NCBI GenBank assembly: GCA_030160035.1
Contig: BSNO01000001.1
Coordinates: 186,001 to 250,000 of the forward strand
Reading direction: 5' to 3'
DNA: 64,000 nt
Source of the DNA: Rhizobium albus
GTDB lineage: Bacteria > Pseudomonadota > Alphaproteobacteria > Rhizobiales > Rhizobiaceae
The number at the start of each line of letters is the position of its first letter. Position 1 is the first letter of the stretch. The notes beneath the pieces are model-generated. The model ran no database searches. It saw only the letters and a list, made by a program, of their open reading frames with translations, and had not been told where the DNA came from. Positions 17,819-27,301 of the stretch are shown piece by piece. Position numbers and translations under genes: made by a program.

Positions 17819-19012
17819 ATGACACAGACTTCTCAAGAACGTCGGCGCCTTACGGTTCTGGGCGCGACAGGATCGATTGGCGCGAGCACGTTGGACGTGG
17901 TGCGCCATCTGGGCGGCAAGGATGCCTTCAAGATCGCGGCGCTGACGGGGCGCGACAACATCGAGGTTCTCGCGCGGGAGGCGATCGCGCTCGGCGCCGA
18001 TTTCGTGGCGACGGCGGATGAGGATCGGTATGGGGCCCTTTGCGCGGCGCTTTCAGGAACGGGCATCGCTTGCGGAGCAGGGGCCGACGCTTTGATTGAA
18101 GCCGGCGAGCGTGAGGCGGATATCGTGATGGCGGCGATCGTCGGCGTCGCCGGGCTGGCACCAACGCTGGCAGCCGCAAGACGAGGCGCCGATATCGCGC
18201 TTGCCAACAAGGAGTGCCTGGTTTCGGCCGGGCAGGTGTTCAAAGCGGAAATGGCTGCGGGCGGCGGGCGTTTGCTGCCGGTCGACAGCGAGCACAACGC
18301 CATTCACCAATGTCTCGCCGCCGGGGGCAACGAGGCCCTCGAACGCATCGTCCTGACGGCCTCGGGCGGGCCTTTCCGCAACCACACGCTCGAACAGATG
18401 GCGCAGGTGAGCGCAGATGACGCTGCCGCTCACCCGAATTGGAGCATGGGGCGCAAGATTTCCATCGACAGTGCGTCGATGTTCAACAAAGCGCTCGAAA
18501 TGATCGAGGCGCAGCACCTATTCGATCTGCGGCCGGATCAGGTGGAAGTGGTCATTCACCCGCAGTCCGTTATCCATTCCATGGTCGGCTATGCGGATGG
18601 GTCGATGCTGGCGCAGCTCGGCGCACCGGATATGCGTACGGCGATCGGCTATGCGCTCGCCTATCCCGAGCGGCGGAATCTCCCGGTCGAGCGGCTCGAT
18701 TTCACGCAATTGTCGCGGCTGGACTTTCAGGTGCCGGACGAAGCGCGCTTCCCGGCGGTCAGGCTTGCGCGCGAAGCGATGGAGCGCGGCGGGCTTGCCG
18801 GTGCGGTGCTGAACGGTGCCAAGGAACGCGCGCTCGACGCTTTTCTCGCCAAGGAGATCGGCTTCCTTCAGATGGCGGATGTCGTGGAACGTACGATGGA
18901 GCGGATGGCCGATGCAGGCGCCGCAACTGGGATCGACGCCGTTTATGCGGCCGACGCGGAGGCGCGCGTCATCGCAGCTGAAGAGATCCTCGGTTTGCGC
19001 CGGGCAGCGTGA
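17819..19012 (+). CDS. dxr: 1-deoxy-D-xylulose-5-phosphate reductoisomerase Dxr
   Basis: Second MEP-pathway enzyme, making 2-C-methyl-D-erythritol 4-phosphate with NADPH. 397 residues. NADPH fold LGATGSIGASTLDVV at residues 12-26, LANKECLVSAG, the metal and substrate region LPVDSEHNAIHQCL, and SIDSASMFNKALEMIEA all match. Here it stands alone, not in the usual uppS-cdsA-dxr-rseP cluster, but near dxs and idi, which suggests a copy or relocation tied to pigment synthesis. It ends in a strong terminator shared with hemA. Confidence 0.96.
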   Translation: MTQTSQERRRLTVLGATGSIGASTLDVVRHLGGKDAFKIAALTGRDNIEVLAREAIALGADFVATADEDRYGALCAALSGTGIACGAGADALIEAGEREADIVMAAIVGVAGLAPTLAAARRGADIALANKECLVSAGQVFKAEMAAGGGRLLPVDSEHNAIHQCLAAGGNEALERIVLTASGGPFRNHTLEQMAQVSADDAAAHPNWSMGRKISIDSASMFNKALEMIEAQHLFDLRPDQVEVVIHPQSVIHSMVGYADGSMLAQLGAPDMRTAIGYALAYPERRNLPVERLDFTQLSRLDFQVPDEARFPAVRLAREAMERGGLAGAVLNGAKERALDAFLAKEIGFLQMADVVERTMERMADAGAATGIDAVYAADAEARVIAAEEILGLRRAA

Positions 19013-19018
19013 ACTGAC

Positions 19019-19049
19019 AAAGCGGCTTGAACAGTGCTCAAGCCGCTTT
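19019..19049. terminator. Bidirectional intrinsic terminator between dxr and hemA
   Basis: Perfect 12-bp inverted repeat AAAGCGGCTTGA (19019-19030) and TCAAGCCGCTTT (19038-19049) with a 7-base loop, A-tract before and T-tract after, between the convergent dxr and hemA genes. Confidence 0.85.
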
Positions 19050-19057
19050 CCTGAATA

Positions 19058-20272
19058 TCAGGCGACGGCGCGCGACAGGGCGCAGCGCGACCAGAGCGAT
19101 GACAGAGCCGAAACGAGATGATCGATATCGGCATCGCTGTGAAGCGGCGACGGCGTGATGCGCAGCCGCTCGGTCTTCTTCGGCACGGTCGGGTAATTGA
19201 TCGGCTGAACGTAGATGCCGTAATTGTCGAGCAGCAGGTCGGAGATCCACTTGCACTTGGCCGCATCACCAACCATCACCGGCACGATGTGGCTCGGGTT
19301 CGGCATGTAGGGGATGCCCGTCGCATCGAGGCGCGCCCGCACGCGGGCCACACGATCCTGGTGGCGCAGGCGCTCGAACTGGCTCTGCTTCAGGTGCTGG
19401 ATCGAAGCCAGCGCGCCCGCGGCAAGTGCCGGCGGCAATGCAGTGGTGAAGATGAAGCCGGAGGCGAAAGAGCGTACGAAGTCGCAAAGCGCCGCGGAAG
19501 CGGCGATATAGCCGCCCATCACGCCGAACGCTTTGCCAAGCGTGCCTTCAATCACCGTCAGGCGGTCCATCAGGCCTTCGCGCTCGGCAATGCCGCCGCC
19601 GCGCGGGCCATAGAGGCCGACGCCGTGCACTTCGTCCAGATAGGTCATGGCGCCGAACTCGTCGGCGACGTCGCAGATCTCCTTGATCGGCGCGATGTCG
19701 CCATCCATCGAATAGACGCTTTCGAAGGCAATCAGCTTCGGCGCCTTCGGATCGGCGGCTGCGAGCTTTGCGCGCAGATCGGCAACATCATTGTGCTTCC
19801 AGATGACGCGTTCGGCTTTCGAATGACGAATGCCTTCGATCATGGAGGCGTGGTTCAGCGCGTCGGAAAAGACGATGCAGCCGGGGATCTTCGAAGCGAG
19901 CGTGCCAAGGGCCGCCCAGTTCGAGACGTAGCCTGAGGTGAAGAGGAGTGCCGCTTCCTTGAGGTGAAGATCGGCGAGTTCCTGCTCGAGCAGCACGTGG
20001 TAGTGGTTGGTGCCGGAAATGTTGCGGGTGCCGCCTGCGCCAGCGCCACAGCGGTCGATCGCTTCCTTCATGGCCTCGACCACCTTCGGGTGCTGGCCCA
20101 TGCCGAGATAGTCGTTCGAGCACCAGACGGTGACGCTCTGCTCGCCATTTTCCGTGTAGCGGGTCGCGTGCGGAAATTCGCCCTTGCGCCGTGCAAGGTC
20201 TGCGAACACACGGTAGCGCCCTTCTTCACGAAGGCCGTCCAATGCGTTCTGAAAAAATCCGTCGAAATCCAT
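19058..20272 (-). CDS. hemA: 5-aminolevulinate synthase HemA, copy 1
   Basis: PLP enzyme condensing glycine with succinyl-CoA, first step of haem and bacteriochlorophyll synthesis in alphaproteobacteria. 404 residues; the PLP lysine is in [13 protein letters not shown] and the substrate loop in [14 protein letters not shown]. Residues about 44-300 are almost identical to copy 2 (30708-31925), with only two or so changes, while both ends differ. It stands alone between the dxr terminator and the 300-base gap before cox, outside the photosynthesis superoperon, so it may be the housekeeping copy. Confidence 0.96.
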   Translation of the reverse strand: MDFDGFFQNALDGLREEGRYRVFADLARRKGEFPHATRYTENGEQSVTVWCSNDYLGMGQHPKVVEAMKEAIDRCGAGAGGTRNISGTNHYHVLLEQELADLHLKEAALLFTSGYVSNWAALGTLASKIPGCIVFSDALNHASMIEGIRHSKAERVIWKHNDVADLRAKLAAADPKAPKLIAFESVYSMDGDIAPIKEICDVADEFGAMTYLDEVHGVGLYGPRGGGIAEREGLMDRLTVIEGTLGKAFGVMGGYIAASAALCDFVRSFASGFIFTTALPPALAAGALASIQHLKQSQFERLRHQDRVARVRARLDATGIPYMPNPSHIVPVMVGDAAKCKWISDLLLDNYGIYVQPINYPTVPKKTERLRITPSPLHSDADIDHLVSALSSLWSRCALSRAVA

Positions 20273-20574
20273 TTCTTACGCTCCAATGACTTCAATCGTT
20301 TTCGGTTTGGAACCGTTCTAAGTCAAGCTTGAACCGGCAAATTCCTAGCCGAATGGCGCCGTCTACAGGCGGAAACTACCCAATTGCGACGACCCGCCGC
20401 ACGATTGCGCAAGCCTCTATCTCCTACAACGGTTCTAAGGTGCTGCGCGATTGACGGCGACGGGCGAAGGTCGAAGCGTTGTCGCGAGCGACAGGACGAA
20501 GGTCCGGTCTTCGCGGCAAGACAAAGGGCCGAGAGCTTGCGCTCCGGCCCCTCGCGTTTTCGGCGTCCCTACAG
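20273..20574. other. Intergenic region between hemA copy 1 and coxM
   Basis: About 300 bases with no convincing gene. It must hold the promoter of hemA copy 1 (minus strand) and holds the cox terminator listed separately. I see no TGT-N12-ACA site and no clear FNR-type TTGAT-N4-ATCAA box. Confidence 0.5.
20517..20550 (-). terminator. Intrinsic terminator of the coxSLM operon
   Basis: On the minus strand GGGCCGGAGC and GCTCTCGGCCC pair around a GCAA tetraloop with one bulged T, followed by TTTGTCTT. It lies 25 bases after the coxM stop. Confidence 0.7.
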
Positions 20575-21372
20575 TTATTTGGCCGAAGCCACTGCCCGCT
20601 TGGCCATCACCTTCACCAGATTGGCGCGGTATTCGGATGATCCGTGCAGGTCGGACAGCATGCCGCCTGGATCGACCGAGAGATTGGCAACGGCATCGGG
20701 CGCAAAGTTCGCCGACAGAGCCTGGGCTGCTTCATCCCAGTGGAAGACACCGTCTGCGCCGGCCCCGGTGACGCCGACACGCACGGTCGAGCCGGTTTTC
20801 GCAACGAAGACGCCGCACATCGCATAGCGCGAGGCAGGATTGCGGAACTTCTCGTAGCCGGAAATCTCGGGCGCCGTGAACGAGACGGCGGTTACGATTT
20901 CATCGTCGTCGAGCACCGTTTCCAGAAGGCCCACAAAGAATTCCGAGGCTTTGACGGCCCGCTTGCTGGTGTGGATCGTGGCATCGAGCGCGATCATCGC
21001 GGCCGGATAGTCGGCAGCGGGGTCGTTGTTGGCCACCGAACCGCCGATCGTGCCCATATAGCGCACCTGCGGATCGCCGAGCACGCTCGCCATGTGGTGC
21101 AGGCCGTAGCAGACCGACTTGATCTCATCTGAATTCTTGATCTCGAAATGGGTGACGGCGCCGCCGATGCGGACTTCGCGGCCATTGACCGTGATGCCCT
21201 TCATTTCCTCGACGTGACGCAGATCGACGAGATCGGACGGTGCGGCGAGACGCTGCTTCATGGCCGGCAGAAGCGACATGCCACCCGACAGGAACTTGCC
21301 CGATTCGGTGGAACCCACGAGGCTGACGGCTTCTTCGACCGAGCTTGGACGATGGTAATTCGTTTCGTACAT
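20575..21372 (-). CDS. coxM: CoxM-like FAD subunit of a xanthine dehydrogenase/CO dehydrogenase-family enzyme
   Basis: Medium, FAD-binding subunit of a molybdenum hydroxylase; 265 residues from ATG 21372. The two FAD motifs are visible: KFLSGGMSLLPAMKQRL near residue 30 and GTIGGSVANNDPAADYPA near 105. The order small-large-medium matches form-II clusters. Electrons would pass from the Mo site through the 2Fe-2S subunit to this FAD. Substrate uncertain (see coxL). Confidence 0.88.
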   Translation of the reverse strand: MYETNYHRPSSVEEAVSLVGSTESGKFLSGGMSLLPAMKQRLAAPSDLVDLRHVEEMKGITVNGREVRIGGAVTHFEIKNSDEIKSVCYGLHHMASVLGDPQVRYMGTIGGSVANNDPAADYPAAMIALDATIHTSKRAVKASEFFVGLLETVLDDDEIVTAVSFTAPEISGYEKFRNPASRYAMCGVFVAKTGSTVRVGVTGAGADGVFHWDEAAQALSANFAPDAVANLSVDPGGMLSDLHGSSEYRANLVKVMAKRAVASAK

Positions 21373-21464
21373 TGGATGTCTCCCTGAAGACGAAAGGCAA
21401 GGGCTTGCAGGGTTCAGTCGCTGCGGTGCCGCTTGCTCTTCGATCCTCTGCTTTCTGATGGGTG

Positions 21465-23810
21465 TCAGGCGTTGTGCAGGGCGGCCCAGACCTTTTGCGG
21501 AGAGGCCGGCATGCTGAGCCCATTGGTGCCGATTGCGTCCGTGATGGCGTTGATCACCGCCGGCGGCGACCCGATCGCACCGGCCTCGCCGCAGCCCTTG
21601 ATGCCGAGCGGATTGCCCGGGCATGGCGTCGTCTGGTGCGAGATCTGGAACGACGGCAGATCATCGGCGCGTGGCATGGTGTAGTCCATGTAGCTTGCCG
21701 TGATCAGCTGACCGGTCTGCGGATCGTAATGACATCCTTCGAGCAGCGCCTGGCCGATGCCCTGAGCGAGGCCGCCATGGACCTGTCCTTCGACGATCAT
21801 CGGATTGATGATGTTGCCGAAATCGTCGGCTGCGACAAAGTTGAGGATTTCCGTCTTGCCCGTGTCGGGATCGACTTCGACCTCGCAGATGTAGCAGCCG
21901 GCCGGGAAGGTGAAGTTGGACGGGTCGTAGAACGCGCCTTCCTTCAGGCCGGGCTCCATGCCGGACGGCAGATTGTGCGCCGTGTAGGCGGCAAGCGCCA
22001 TCTGGAACCAGGGCAGGGTCTTGTCGGTACCGGCCACTTTCAGTTCGCCGTTCTCGATGACGATGTCGCCCTCGTCGGCTTCCATCAGATGCGCTGCGAT
22101 CTTCTTGGCCTTGGCCTCGACCTTGTCGAGCGCCTTGACGATCGCGCTCATGCCGACGGCGCCGGAGCGCGAGCCGTAGGTGCCCATGCCCATCTGCACC
22201 TTGTCGGTGTCGCCATGGACGATGTTGACGCTGTCGATGCCGACGCCGAAGCGTTCCGCCACCAGCTGCGCGAAGGTGGTCTCGTGGCCCTGGCCGTGGC
22301 TGTGCGAGCCGGTCAGGATTTCGATCGTGCCGACCGCGTTGACGCGCACTTCAGCCGACTCCCAGAGACCGACGCCGGCGCCGAGCGAACCGACCGCTGC
22401 CGACGGCGCAATGCCGCAAGCCTCGATATAGCAGCTCATGCCGATGCCGCGCTTCTTGCCGCGGCTTTCGGACTCGGCGCGACGTGAAGCGAAGCCTGCA
22501 TAGTCGATCGCCTGCATTGCGGCGTTCAGCGATGCTTCGAAATCTCCCGTGTCGTAGGTCATGATGACCGGCGTCTGGTGCGGGAAGGAACGGATGAAGT
22601 TCTTGCGGCGAAGCTCGGGCGGCGAGACGCCCAGCTGGCGCGCTGCCGTCTCCATCATGCGTTCCATCACGTAGGTCGCTTCCGGGCGACCTGCGCCACG
22701 GTACGCATCGACTGGCGTCGTGTTGGTGTAGATCGCCTTCACATTCGCGTGGATCGCCGGGATGTTGTACTGGCCCGACAGCAGCGTCGCGTAGAGATAG
22801 GTGGGCGTCGCCGAGGAGAAGAGCGACATGTAGGCGCCGAGATTGGCCTTCGTCTCGACCTTGAGGCCGAGAATGTGGTGGTCGGCGTCAAAGGCCATTT
22901 CCGCATGGGTGACATGGTCGCGGCCATGGGCGTCGGTCAGGAAGGCTTCGGTGCGGTCGCAGTTCCACTTGACCGGGACGCCGGTGCGCTTGGATGCCCA
23001 GAGGCAGACGATCTCTTCCGGATAGATGTAGATCTTCGAGCCGAAGCCACCGCCGACATCCGGTGCGATGACGCGCAGCTTGTTTTCCGGTGCGACGTTG
23101 TAGAACGCGCTCATGACCAGGCGGGCGACGTGCGGGTTCTGCGACGTCGTCCAGCAGGTGTAGTGATCTTCCGCCGCGTCGTAGACGCCAAGCGCTGCGC
23201 GCGGCTCCATCGCGTTCGGCACGAGGCGGTTGTTGACGATGTCCATCTTGACGACATGCGCCGCCTTGGAGAACGCGTCGGCGGTCGCCTGCTCGTCGCC
23301 GAGCACCCAATCGAAGATCAGGTTGTTCTTGGCCTCGGGGTGGATCTGCGGCGCGCCCTCGGCGAGGGCATCTTCAACGCCGGTCACCACCGGCAGCTCT
23401 TCATATTCCACATTGACGAGGTCGGCAGCGTCGCGGGCCTGGGCACGGGTGTCGGCCACCACGATCGCGACGGCATCGCCCACGTAACGGACGGTGTCCT
23501 GCGCCAGCGGGCGCCATGCGCCCATGTTCATCGGCGAGCCGTCCTTGGAGTGGACCATCCAGCCGCAGATCAGATTGCCGATCCCGTCTTCCGTCAGCTG
23601 CTTGCCGTTGAGAATGCCGATCACGCCCGGCATCGCCTCGGCTTCGCTCGTGTCGATGTTGACGATCTTGGCGTGGGCATAGGGCGAACGCACGAAAACG
23701 GCGTGCTTCATGCCGGGAACGACCATGTCGTCCGTATAGCGGCCCTTGCCTGTGATAAAACGCTTGTCTTCCTTGCGCAGAACGCTCGCGCCAATACCTT
23801 CGATACCCAT
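21465..23810 (-). CDS. coxL: CoxL-like molybdopterin subunit, form II (putative CO dehydrogenase)
   Basis: Large catalytic subunit of the xanthine oxidase family, 781 residues from ATG 23810, which follows a strong GGAGGAATTG. The active-site loop reads AYRGAGR (from about residue 369), the form-II signature; form-I true CO dehydrogenases have AYxCSFR. Form II has been tied to CO oxidation in some bacteria but may use other substrates, so the CO label is tentative. Other features: [28 protein letters not shown] and the conserved Glu in [14 protein letters not shown]. No coxD/E/F maturation genes are beside it. Confidence 0.88.
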   Translation of the reverse strand: MGIEGIGASVLRKEDKRFITGKGRYTDDMVVPGMKHAVFVRSPYAHAKIVNIDTSEAEAMPGVIGILNGKQLTEDGIGNLICGWMVHSKDGSPMNMGAWRPLAQDTVRYVGDAVAIVVADTRAQARDAADLVNVEYEELPVVTGVEDALAEGAPQIHPEAKNNLIFDWVLGDEQATADAFSKAAHVVKMDIVNNRLVPNAMEPRAALGVYDAAEDHYTCWTTSQNPHVARLVMSAFYNVAPENKLRVIAPDVGGGFGSKIYIYPEEIVCLWASKRTGVPVKWNCDRTEAFLTDAHGRDHVTHAEMAFDADHHILGLKVETKANLGAYMSLFSSATPTYLYATLLSGQYNIPAIHANVKAIYTNTTPVDAYRGAGRPEATYVMERMMETAARQLGVSPPELRRKNFIRSFPHQTPVIMTYDTGDFEASLNAAMQAIDYAGFASRRAESESRGKKRGIGMSCYIEACGIAPSAAVGSLGAGVGLWESAEVRVNAVGTIEILTGSHSHGQGHETTFAQLVAERFGVGIDSVNIVHGDTDKVQMGMGTYGSRSGAVGMSAIVKALDKVEAKAKKIAAHLMEADEGDIVIENGELKVAGTDKTLPWFQMALAAYTAHNLPSGMEPGLKEGAFYDPSNFTFPAGCYICEVEVDPDTGKTEILNFVAADDFGNIINPMIVEGQVHGGLAQGIGQALLEGCHYDPQTGQLITASYMDYTMPRADDLPSFQISHQTTPCPGNPLGIKGCGEAGAIGSPPAVINAITDAIGTNGLSMPASPQKVWAALHNA

Positions 23811-23929
23811 CAATTCCTCCTCAATATCCGGGGGCCGGAGACCGGCCTGTTCCTCCGAGAAGGCGCCGGCGAAGCTTGCTTGAGGCGCGCCATCGGCGCT
23901 GCCCAAAAGCCTGGCCCGCGCCGCTGATC

Positions 23930-24415
23930 TTATTCCGCGGCCTGGCGCTGCTCCTGCGCACCGGCGGCGGCCAGAACTGCTTTCACGATGTTGTGATAGC
24001 CGGTGCAGCGGCAGATGTTGCCCTCAAGCTCATGGCGGACGGTCTGCTCGTCGAGGTCGGAGCCATGGCGATTGACGATGTCGATCGAGGCCATGATCAT
24101 GCCTGGCGTACAGAAGCCGCACTGCAGGCCATGATGCTGCTTGAATGCAGCCTGCATCGGATGCAGTTCGCCACCCGTGGCAATGCCTTCGATGGTGACG
24201 ATGTCGGTGCCCTCGGCCTGTGCCGCAAGGATCGTGCAGGCCTTTACCGCCTGGCCGTTCATGTGGATGGTGCAGGCCCCGCACTGGGTCGTGTCGCAAC
24301 CGACATGCGTGCCGGTCAGGCCGAGATTCTCACGAAGGAAATGAACGAGAAGGGTGCGTCCCTCGACCTCGCCTGAGACCTGACGGCCATTCACCTTCAT
24401 CGCAACTTTGGTCAT
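23930..24415 (-). CDS. coxS: CoxS-like [2Fe-2S] subunit of molybdenum hydroxylase
   Basis: Iron-sulfur subunit, 161 residues from ATG 24415 with AGGGGAGGA upstream. The plant-type 2Fe-2S site is [13 protein letters not shown] and the second cluster site is CGFCTPGM with CRCTGY. It is first in the coxS-coxL-coxM operon, diverging from the FIST gene across 330 bases. Gap to coxL is about 120 bases. Confidence 0.92.
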   Translation of the reverse strand: MTKVAMKVNGRQVSGEVEGRTLLVHFLRENLGLTGTHVGCDTTQCGACTIHMNGQAVKACTILAAQAEGTDIVTIEGIATGGELHPMQAAFKQHHGLQCGFCTPGMIMASIDIVNRHGSDLDEQTVRHELEGNICRCTGYHNIVKAVLAAAGAQEQRQAAE

Positions 24416-24746
24416 TCGGGTTCCTCCCCTTGAACTCGCTGTCATTCATCGACCGAACGTCAGGCGCCTTCAACATCTATCCTGCAGACGACGCCCCGGA
24501 GCGATAGTTTGCGCGGAAGGGATCGTTATGCAAGGTCGACGGCGGATCATGATCGTCGGTGACCTTCTCTTCCTCCCGCACAATCCGGCCCCATCAGCCA
24601 TCGTGCATGAGCGTGGCGAACAATGGCACGGCTTGAAGAAAAGGACATTGTACTTTGGATGGTCCGCCATGCGCGGCGCTGCGCTTGATCCACGTGCTCT
24701 CCCTGGAGAATAGTGGTGGTGGGAAGAGGCGAGAGGCAATGGCCGG
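24416..24746. other. Divergent intergenic region coxS / nosP-like gene
   Basis: About 330 bases that must contain promoters for both the cox operon and the FIST-kinase pair. The only coding candidate is the small frame at 24528-24713. I see no clear operator palindrome. Confidence 0.4.
24528..24713 (+). CDS. Doubtful small ORF (61 aa) upstream of the nosP-like gene
   Basis: ATG 24528 follows GGAAGGGA with a spacing of about six bases. The product starts MQGRRRIMIVGDLLFLPHN and has no recognised domain. The frame is short, sits in a promoter region and could be chance; the good ribosome site is the only reason to list it. Confidence 0.22.
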   Translation: MQGRRRIMIVGDLLFLPHNPAPSAIVHERGEQWHGLKKRTLYFGWSAMRGAALDPRALPGE

Positions 24747-25913
24747 ATGACCTGCCATATCACGACCTATGCGTGCGGCATCGTTGCGATCCACGGCAGC
24801 GGTCTCGGGCTTGATGAATTCGCGGGAACGCTTGCCGTCCAGGCGAAGGTTGCCGGTGCCGAACTCGCTTCGCTCTTTTTCTCCCAAGATGCCATCGATG
24901 CGCACCAGATCGCAGCGAACATGGCCGAGCACGCGCCGGGCCTACGTTATGTGGGCTGCTCGACAGCAGGCGAAATTACCCCCGACGGGTACGGCGAAGG
25001 GTCGATCATCGCCATGCTGTTTCCCTCCGATAAGTTCAGCGCTTCCGCCTGCTTGATCCGCGACATTTCCACCGCGCGCATGGAAAGCGTGGTCAAGGAT
25101 GTGCGGGAACTGCGCCGCAGCTTCGAGCCCCAGCGGTTCGCCGGCGGCCGCACCTTCGGGGTCGTCCTGATCGATGGGCTGTCGCGCGCCGAAGAAGCGG
25201 TGACATCAGCGCTTTACTGGAGCCTCGACGAGATCCCGTTGGTGGGCGGTTCGGCCGGCGACAATCTGCGCTTTGAGAAAACGACGCTCATTCACAACGG
25301 CAATGTGGTGTCCGACTGCGCGATCCTGATGCTGGTGCACAGCGCAGTGCCGTTCGATGTCTTCAAGACGGAGAACTTCAATCCCACGAGCCGGAAGCTC
25401 GTCGTCACCGCGTCCGATCCGGATACGCGCACCGTCCATGAGATCAATGCCGAGCCGGCTGCAGCGGCCTATGCCCAGGCCATCGGTCTCGATGCGGGGT
25501 CGCTGACGCCGATGAGCTTTGCGTCCTATCCTCTCGTCGTGCGGGTCGGCGGAGAGTATTTCTGTCGCTCGATCCAGAAGGCAAACGAAGACGGGTCGCT
25601 GACGTTCTTCTGTGCGATTGACAACGGGATCGTTCTGACACTCGCCGAGCCCATGGGCATGGTGGAATCCACGCGGGCAAAATTGCACGACGTGGCGGCG
25701 GGGCTCGGCGGGATCGATGTCGTGCTCGGCTTCGATTGCGTCCTGCGGCGTCTCGACGCGCAGAACCGGCAAAGTCTCGCCGCGATCTCGTCGCTCTATC
25801 GTGAGAACAACATCATCGGCTTTGGAACTTACGGCGAGCAATACCGGTCGATGCACCTCAACCAGACGTTCACGGGGATCGCCTTTGCGGCGAGCTCGAC
25901 GGCATCGGAGTGA
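24747..25913 (+). CDS. nosP: FIST-domain sensor protein, NosP-like (probable nitric-oxide sensor)
   Basis: 388-residue protein with an N-terminal FIST domain (RYVGCSTAGEITPDGYGEGS, IPLVGGSAGDNLRF) and a C-terminal FIST_C domain (ending GFGTYGEQYRSMHLNQTFTG). FIST proteins paired with an orphan histidine kinase include NosP, a haem protein that senses NO and controls the kinase NahK. Here the next gene overlaps (GTGA) and encodes just such a kinase, so the NosP assignment is by family plus context; haem binding is not provable from sequence. Cytosolic, no signal peptide. Confidence 0.78.
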   Translation: MTCHITTYACGIVAIHGSGLGLDEFAGTLAVQAKVAGAELASLFFSQDAIDAHQIAANMAEHAPGLRYVGCSTAGEITPDGYGEGSIIAMLFPSDKFSASACLIRDISTARMESVVKDVRELRRSFEPQRFAGGRTFGVVLIDGLSRAEEAVTSALYWSLDEIPLVGGSAGDNLRFEKTTLIHNGNVVSDCAILMLVHSAVPFDVFKTENFNPTSRKLVVTASDPDTRTVHEINAEPAAAAYAQAIGLDAGSLTPMSFASYPLVVRVGGEYFCRSIQKANEDGSLTFFCAIDNGIVLTLAEPMGMVESTRAKLHDVAAGLGGIDVVLGFDCVLRRLDAQNRQSLAAISSLYRENNIIGFGTYGEQYRSMHLNQTFTGIAFAASSTASE

Positions 25914-27280
25914 AGCGGATGCGCGATACGCTCGGGATTGATGACGTCGAGAAGCTACGCAAGATCAACATGGCCCTCATCGAGCGCGTCGAGCGGTCCA
26001 TGGATCAGCAGGGCAATGCCTTTTCACTGTTTCAAACGGCGATCGGTCTTGAAGCGCAGGTGCGGCAGCGCACCGATGAACTGACGAGCGCATTGCGACG
26101 GATCGAACAGACCAACCGCGCTCTGAACGCCGCCAAGGAAGCGGCCGAAGCGGCCAATATTTCCAAGACGCGCTTCATTGCCGCCGCGAGCCATGACGTG
26201 TTGCAGCCTCTCAATGCCGCGCATCTGTCCATTTCCGCGCTGGCAGACCTGCAAACGAGCGATCAGGGCAAGAAGCTTGCCCGACAGGTCGAGCAATCGC
26301 TCGACACCATGAACGAACTTTTGCGCACGCTGCTCGATATCGCCAAACTCGACAGCGGCGTGATGAAGCCGGACATCGTGAACCTGCCGCTCGACGCGCT
26401 GCTCGGCAGCCTGAGCAGCGACTTTCAGCAGATCGCCGCCGCCAAGGGCCTGCATATCCGCTTTCGTCCGACCGATGCGATCGTGCGTTCGGACCGCGGA
26501 ATGCTGCGTCGGGTGCTGCAGAACATCATTTCCAACGCCATCCACTATACCAGCCGGGGCGGGGTGCTGATCGGTGCCCGCAAGCGCGGGGCTTTGCTGC
26601 GCATCGACATCGTCGATACCGGCATTGGGATCGCCGAGGACCAATACGAGGCGATCTTCGAGGAGTTCCATCGCGGCACGATGCCGGCGGGCGGTGATCT
26701 CGGCGGTACGCCGGGGCTTGGGCTGGGACTGTCGATCGTGCAGCGCATGGTGTCGGCACTCGGTCACCACATCACCTTCACCTCGCGGCCTGGCCACGGC
26801 ACGGCGTTTCACCTTTACGTGCCGTTCGGCCAGCCCGATCTCGTGCGCGGACAGACCCGCGAGTATGCGCCAAGGCTGCCGATCTCCAACCATCTCTTCG
26901 GCGCCAATGTGCTTCTGATCGAGAACGACCGCTCGGTCATGGAAGCGATGCTGACCCTTCTGGAAAGCTGGCACTGTTCCGTCAGGATCGCGAGCCACAG
27001 CAGCGAGGCGATCGGGCTGCTTGCCGATCCGGCCTGGCGGCCGGACATCGTGATTGCCGACCAGCATCTGGACCACGGAGACCTGGGCTCCGTCACCATC
27101 GAACACATCCGCTATTATCTTCGCCGGCAGCTGCCGGCTCTCATCGTGACCGCCGACCCTTCGGCCGGCCTCGAGGCGCGCTGTAAGACCCGAGAGATCG
27201 AGGTCATGTACAAACCGCTGAAACCAGCCGAGTTCCGTGCCCTGGTCGAGCATCTGCTTGCGGCGGGAAGAGCGGAGTGA
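25910..27280 (+). CDS. nahK: Hybrid sensor histidine kinase lacking its own sensor, NahK-like
   Basis: 456 residues from GTG 25910, or 453 from ATG 25919. The order is a coiled coil (about residues 45-90), a HisKA box AAASHDVLQPLNAAHL with the phospho-His near residue 95, a HATPase domain (QNIISNAIHYTSRGG, DTGIGIAEDQ, GLGLGLSIV), then a C-terminal receiver domain (LLIENDRSVMEA, phospho-Asp in IVIADQHLD, YKPLKP). The DVLQPLNAA box is typical of NahK-type kinases. It has no membrane or PAS sensor domain, fitting control by the FIST protein encoded just upstream. Confidence 0.82.
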   Translation: MKRMRDTLGIDDVEKLRKINMALIERVERSMDQQGNAFSLFQTAIGLEAQVRQRTDELTSALRRIEQTNRALNAAKEAAEAANISKTRFIAAASHDVLQPLNAAHLSISALADLQTSDQGKKLARQVEQSLDTMNELLRTLLDIAKLDSGVMKPDIVNLPLDALLGSLSSDFQQIAAAKGLHIRFRPTDAIVRSDRGMLRRVLQNIISNAIHYTSRGGVLIGARKRGALLRIDIVDTGIGIAEDQYEAIFEEFHRGTMPAGGDLGGTPGLGLGLSIVQRMVSALGHHITFTSRPGHGTAFHLYVPFGQPDLVRGQTREYAPRLPISNHLFGANVLLIENDRSVMEAMLTLLESWHCSVRIASHSSEAIGLLADPAWRPDIVIADQHLDHGDLGSVTIEHIRYYLRRQLPALIVTADPSAGLEARCKTREIEVMYKPLKPAEFRALVEHLLAAGRAE

Positions 27281-27301
27281 GCGTGGTCTGGCGAGGTAAG
27301 T

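Noticed and set aside
21465-22487. Plus-strand open frames of 300-450 codons opposite coxL (21462-22487, 22578-23927)
   Set aside because: They mirror coxL codons on the other strand, contain no recognisable domain, and coxL is unambiguous.
24747-25913. FIST protein as an H-NOX or other classical haem sensor
   Set aside because: No H-NOX motif (such as YxSxR); the sequence has FIST_N and FIST_C features only.
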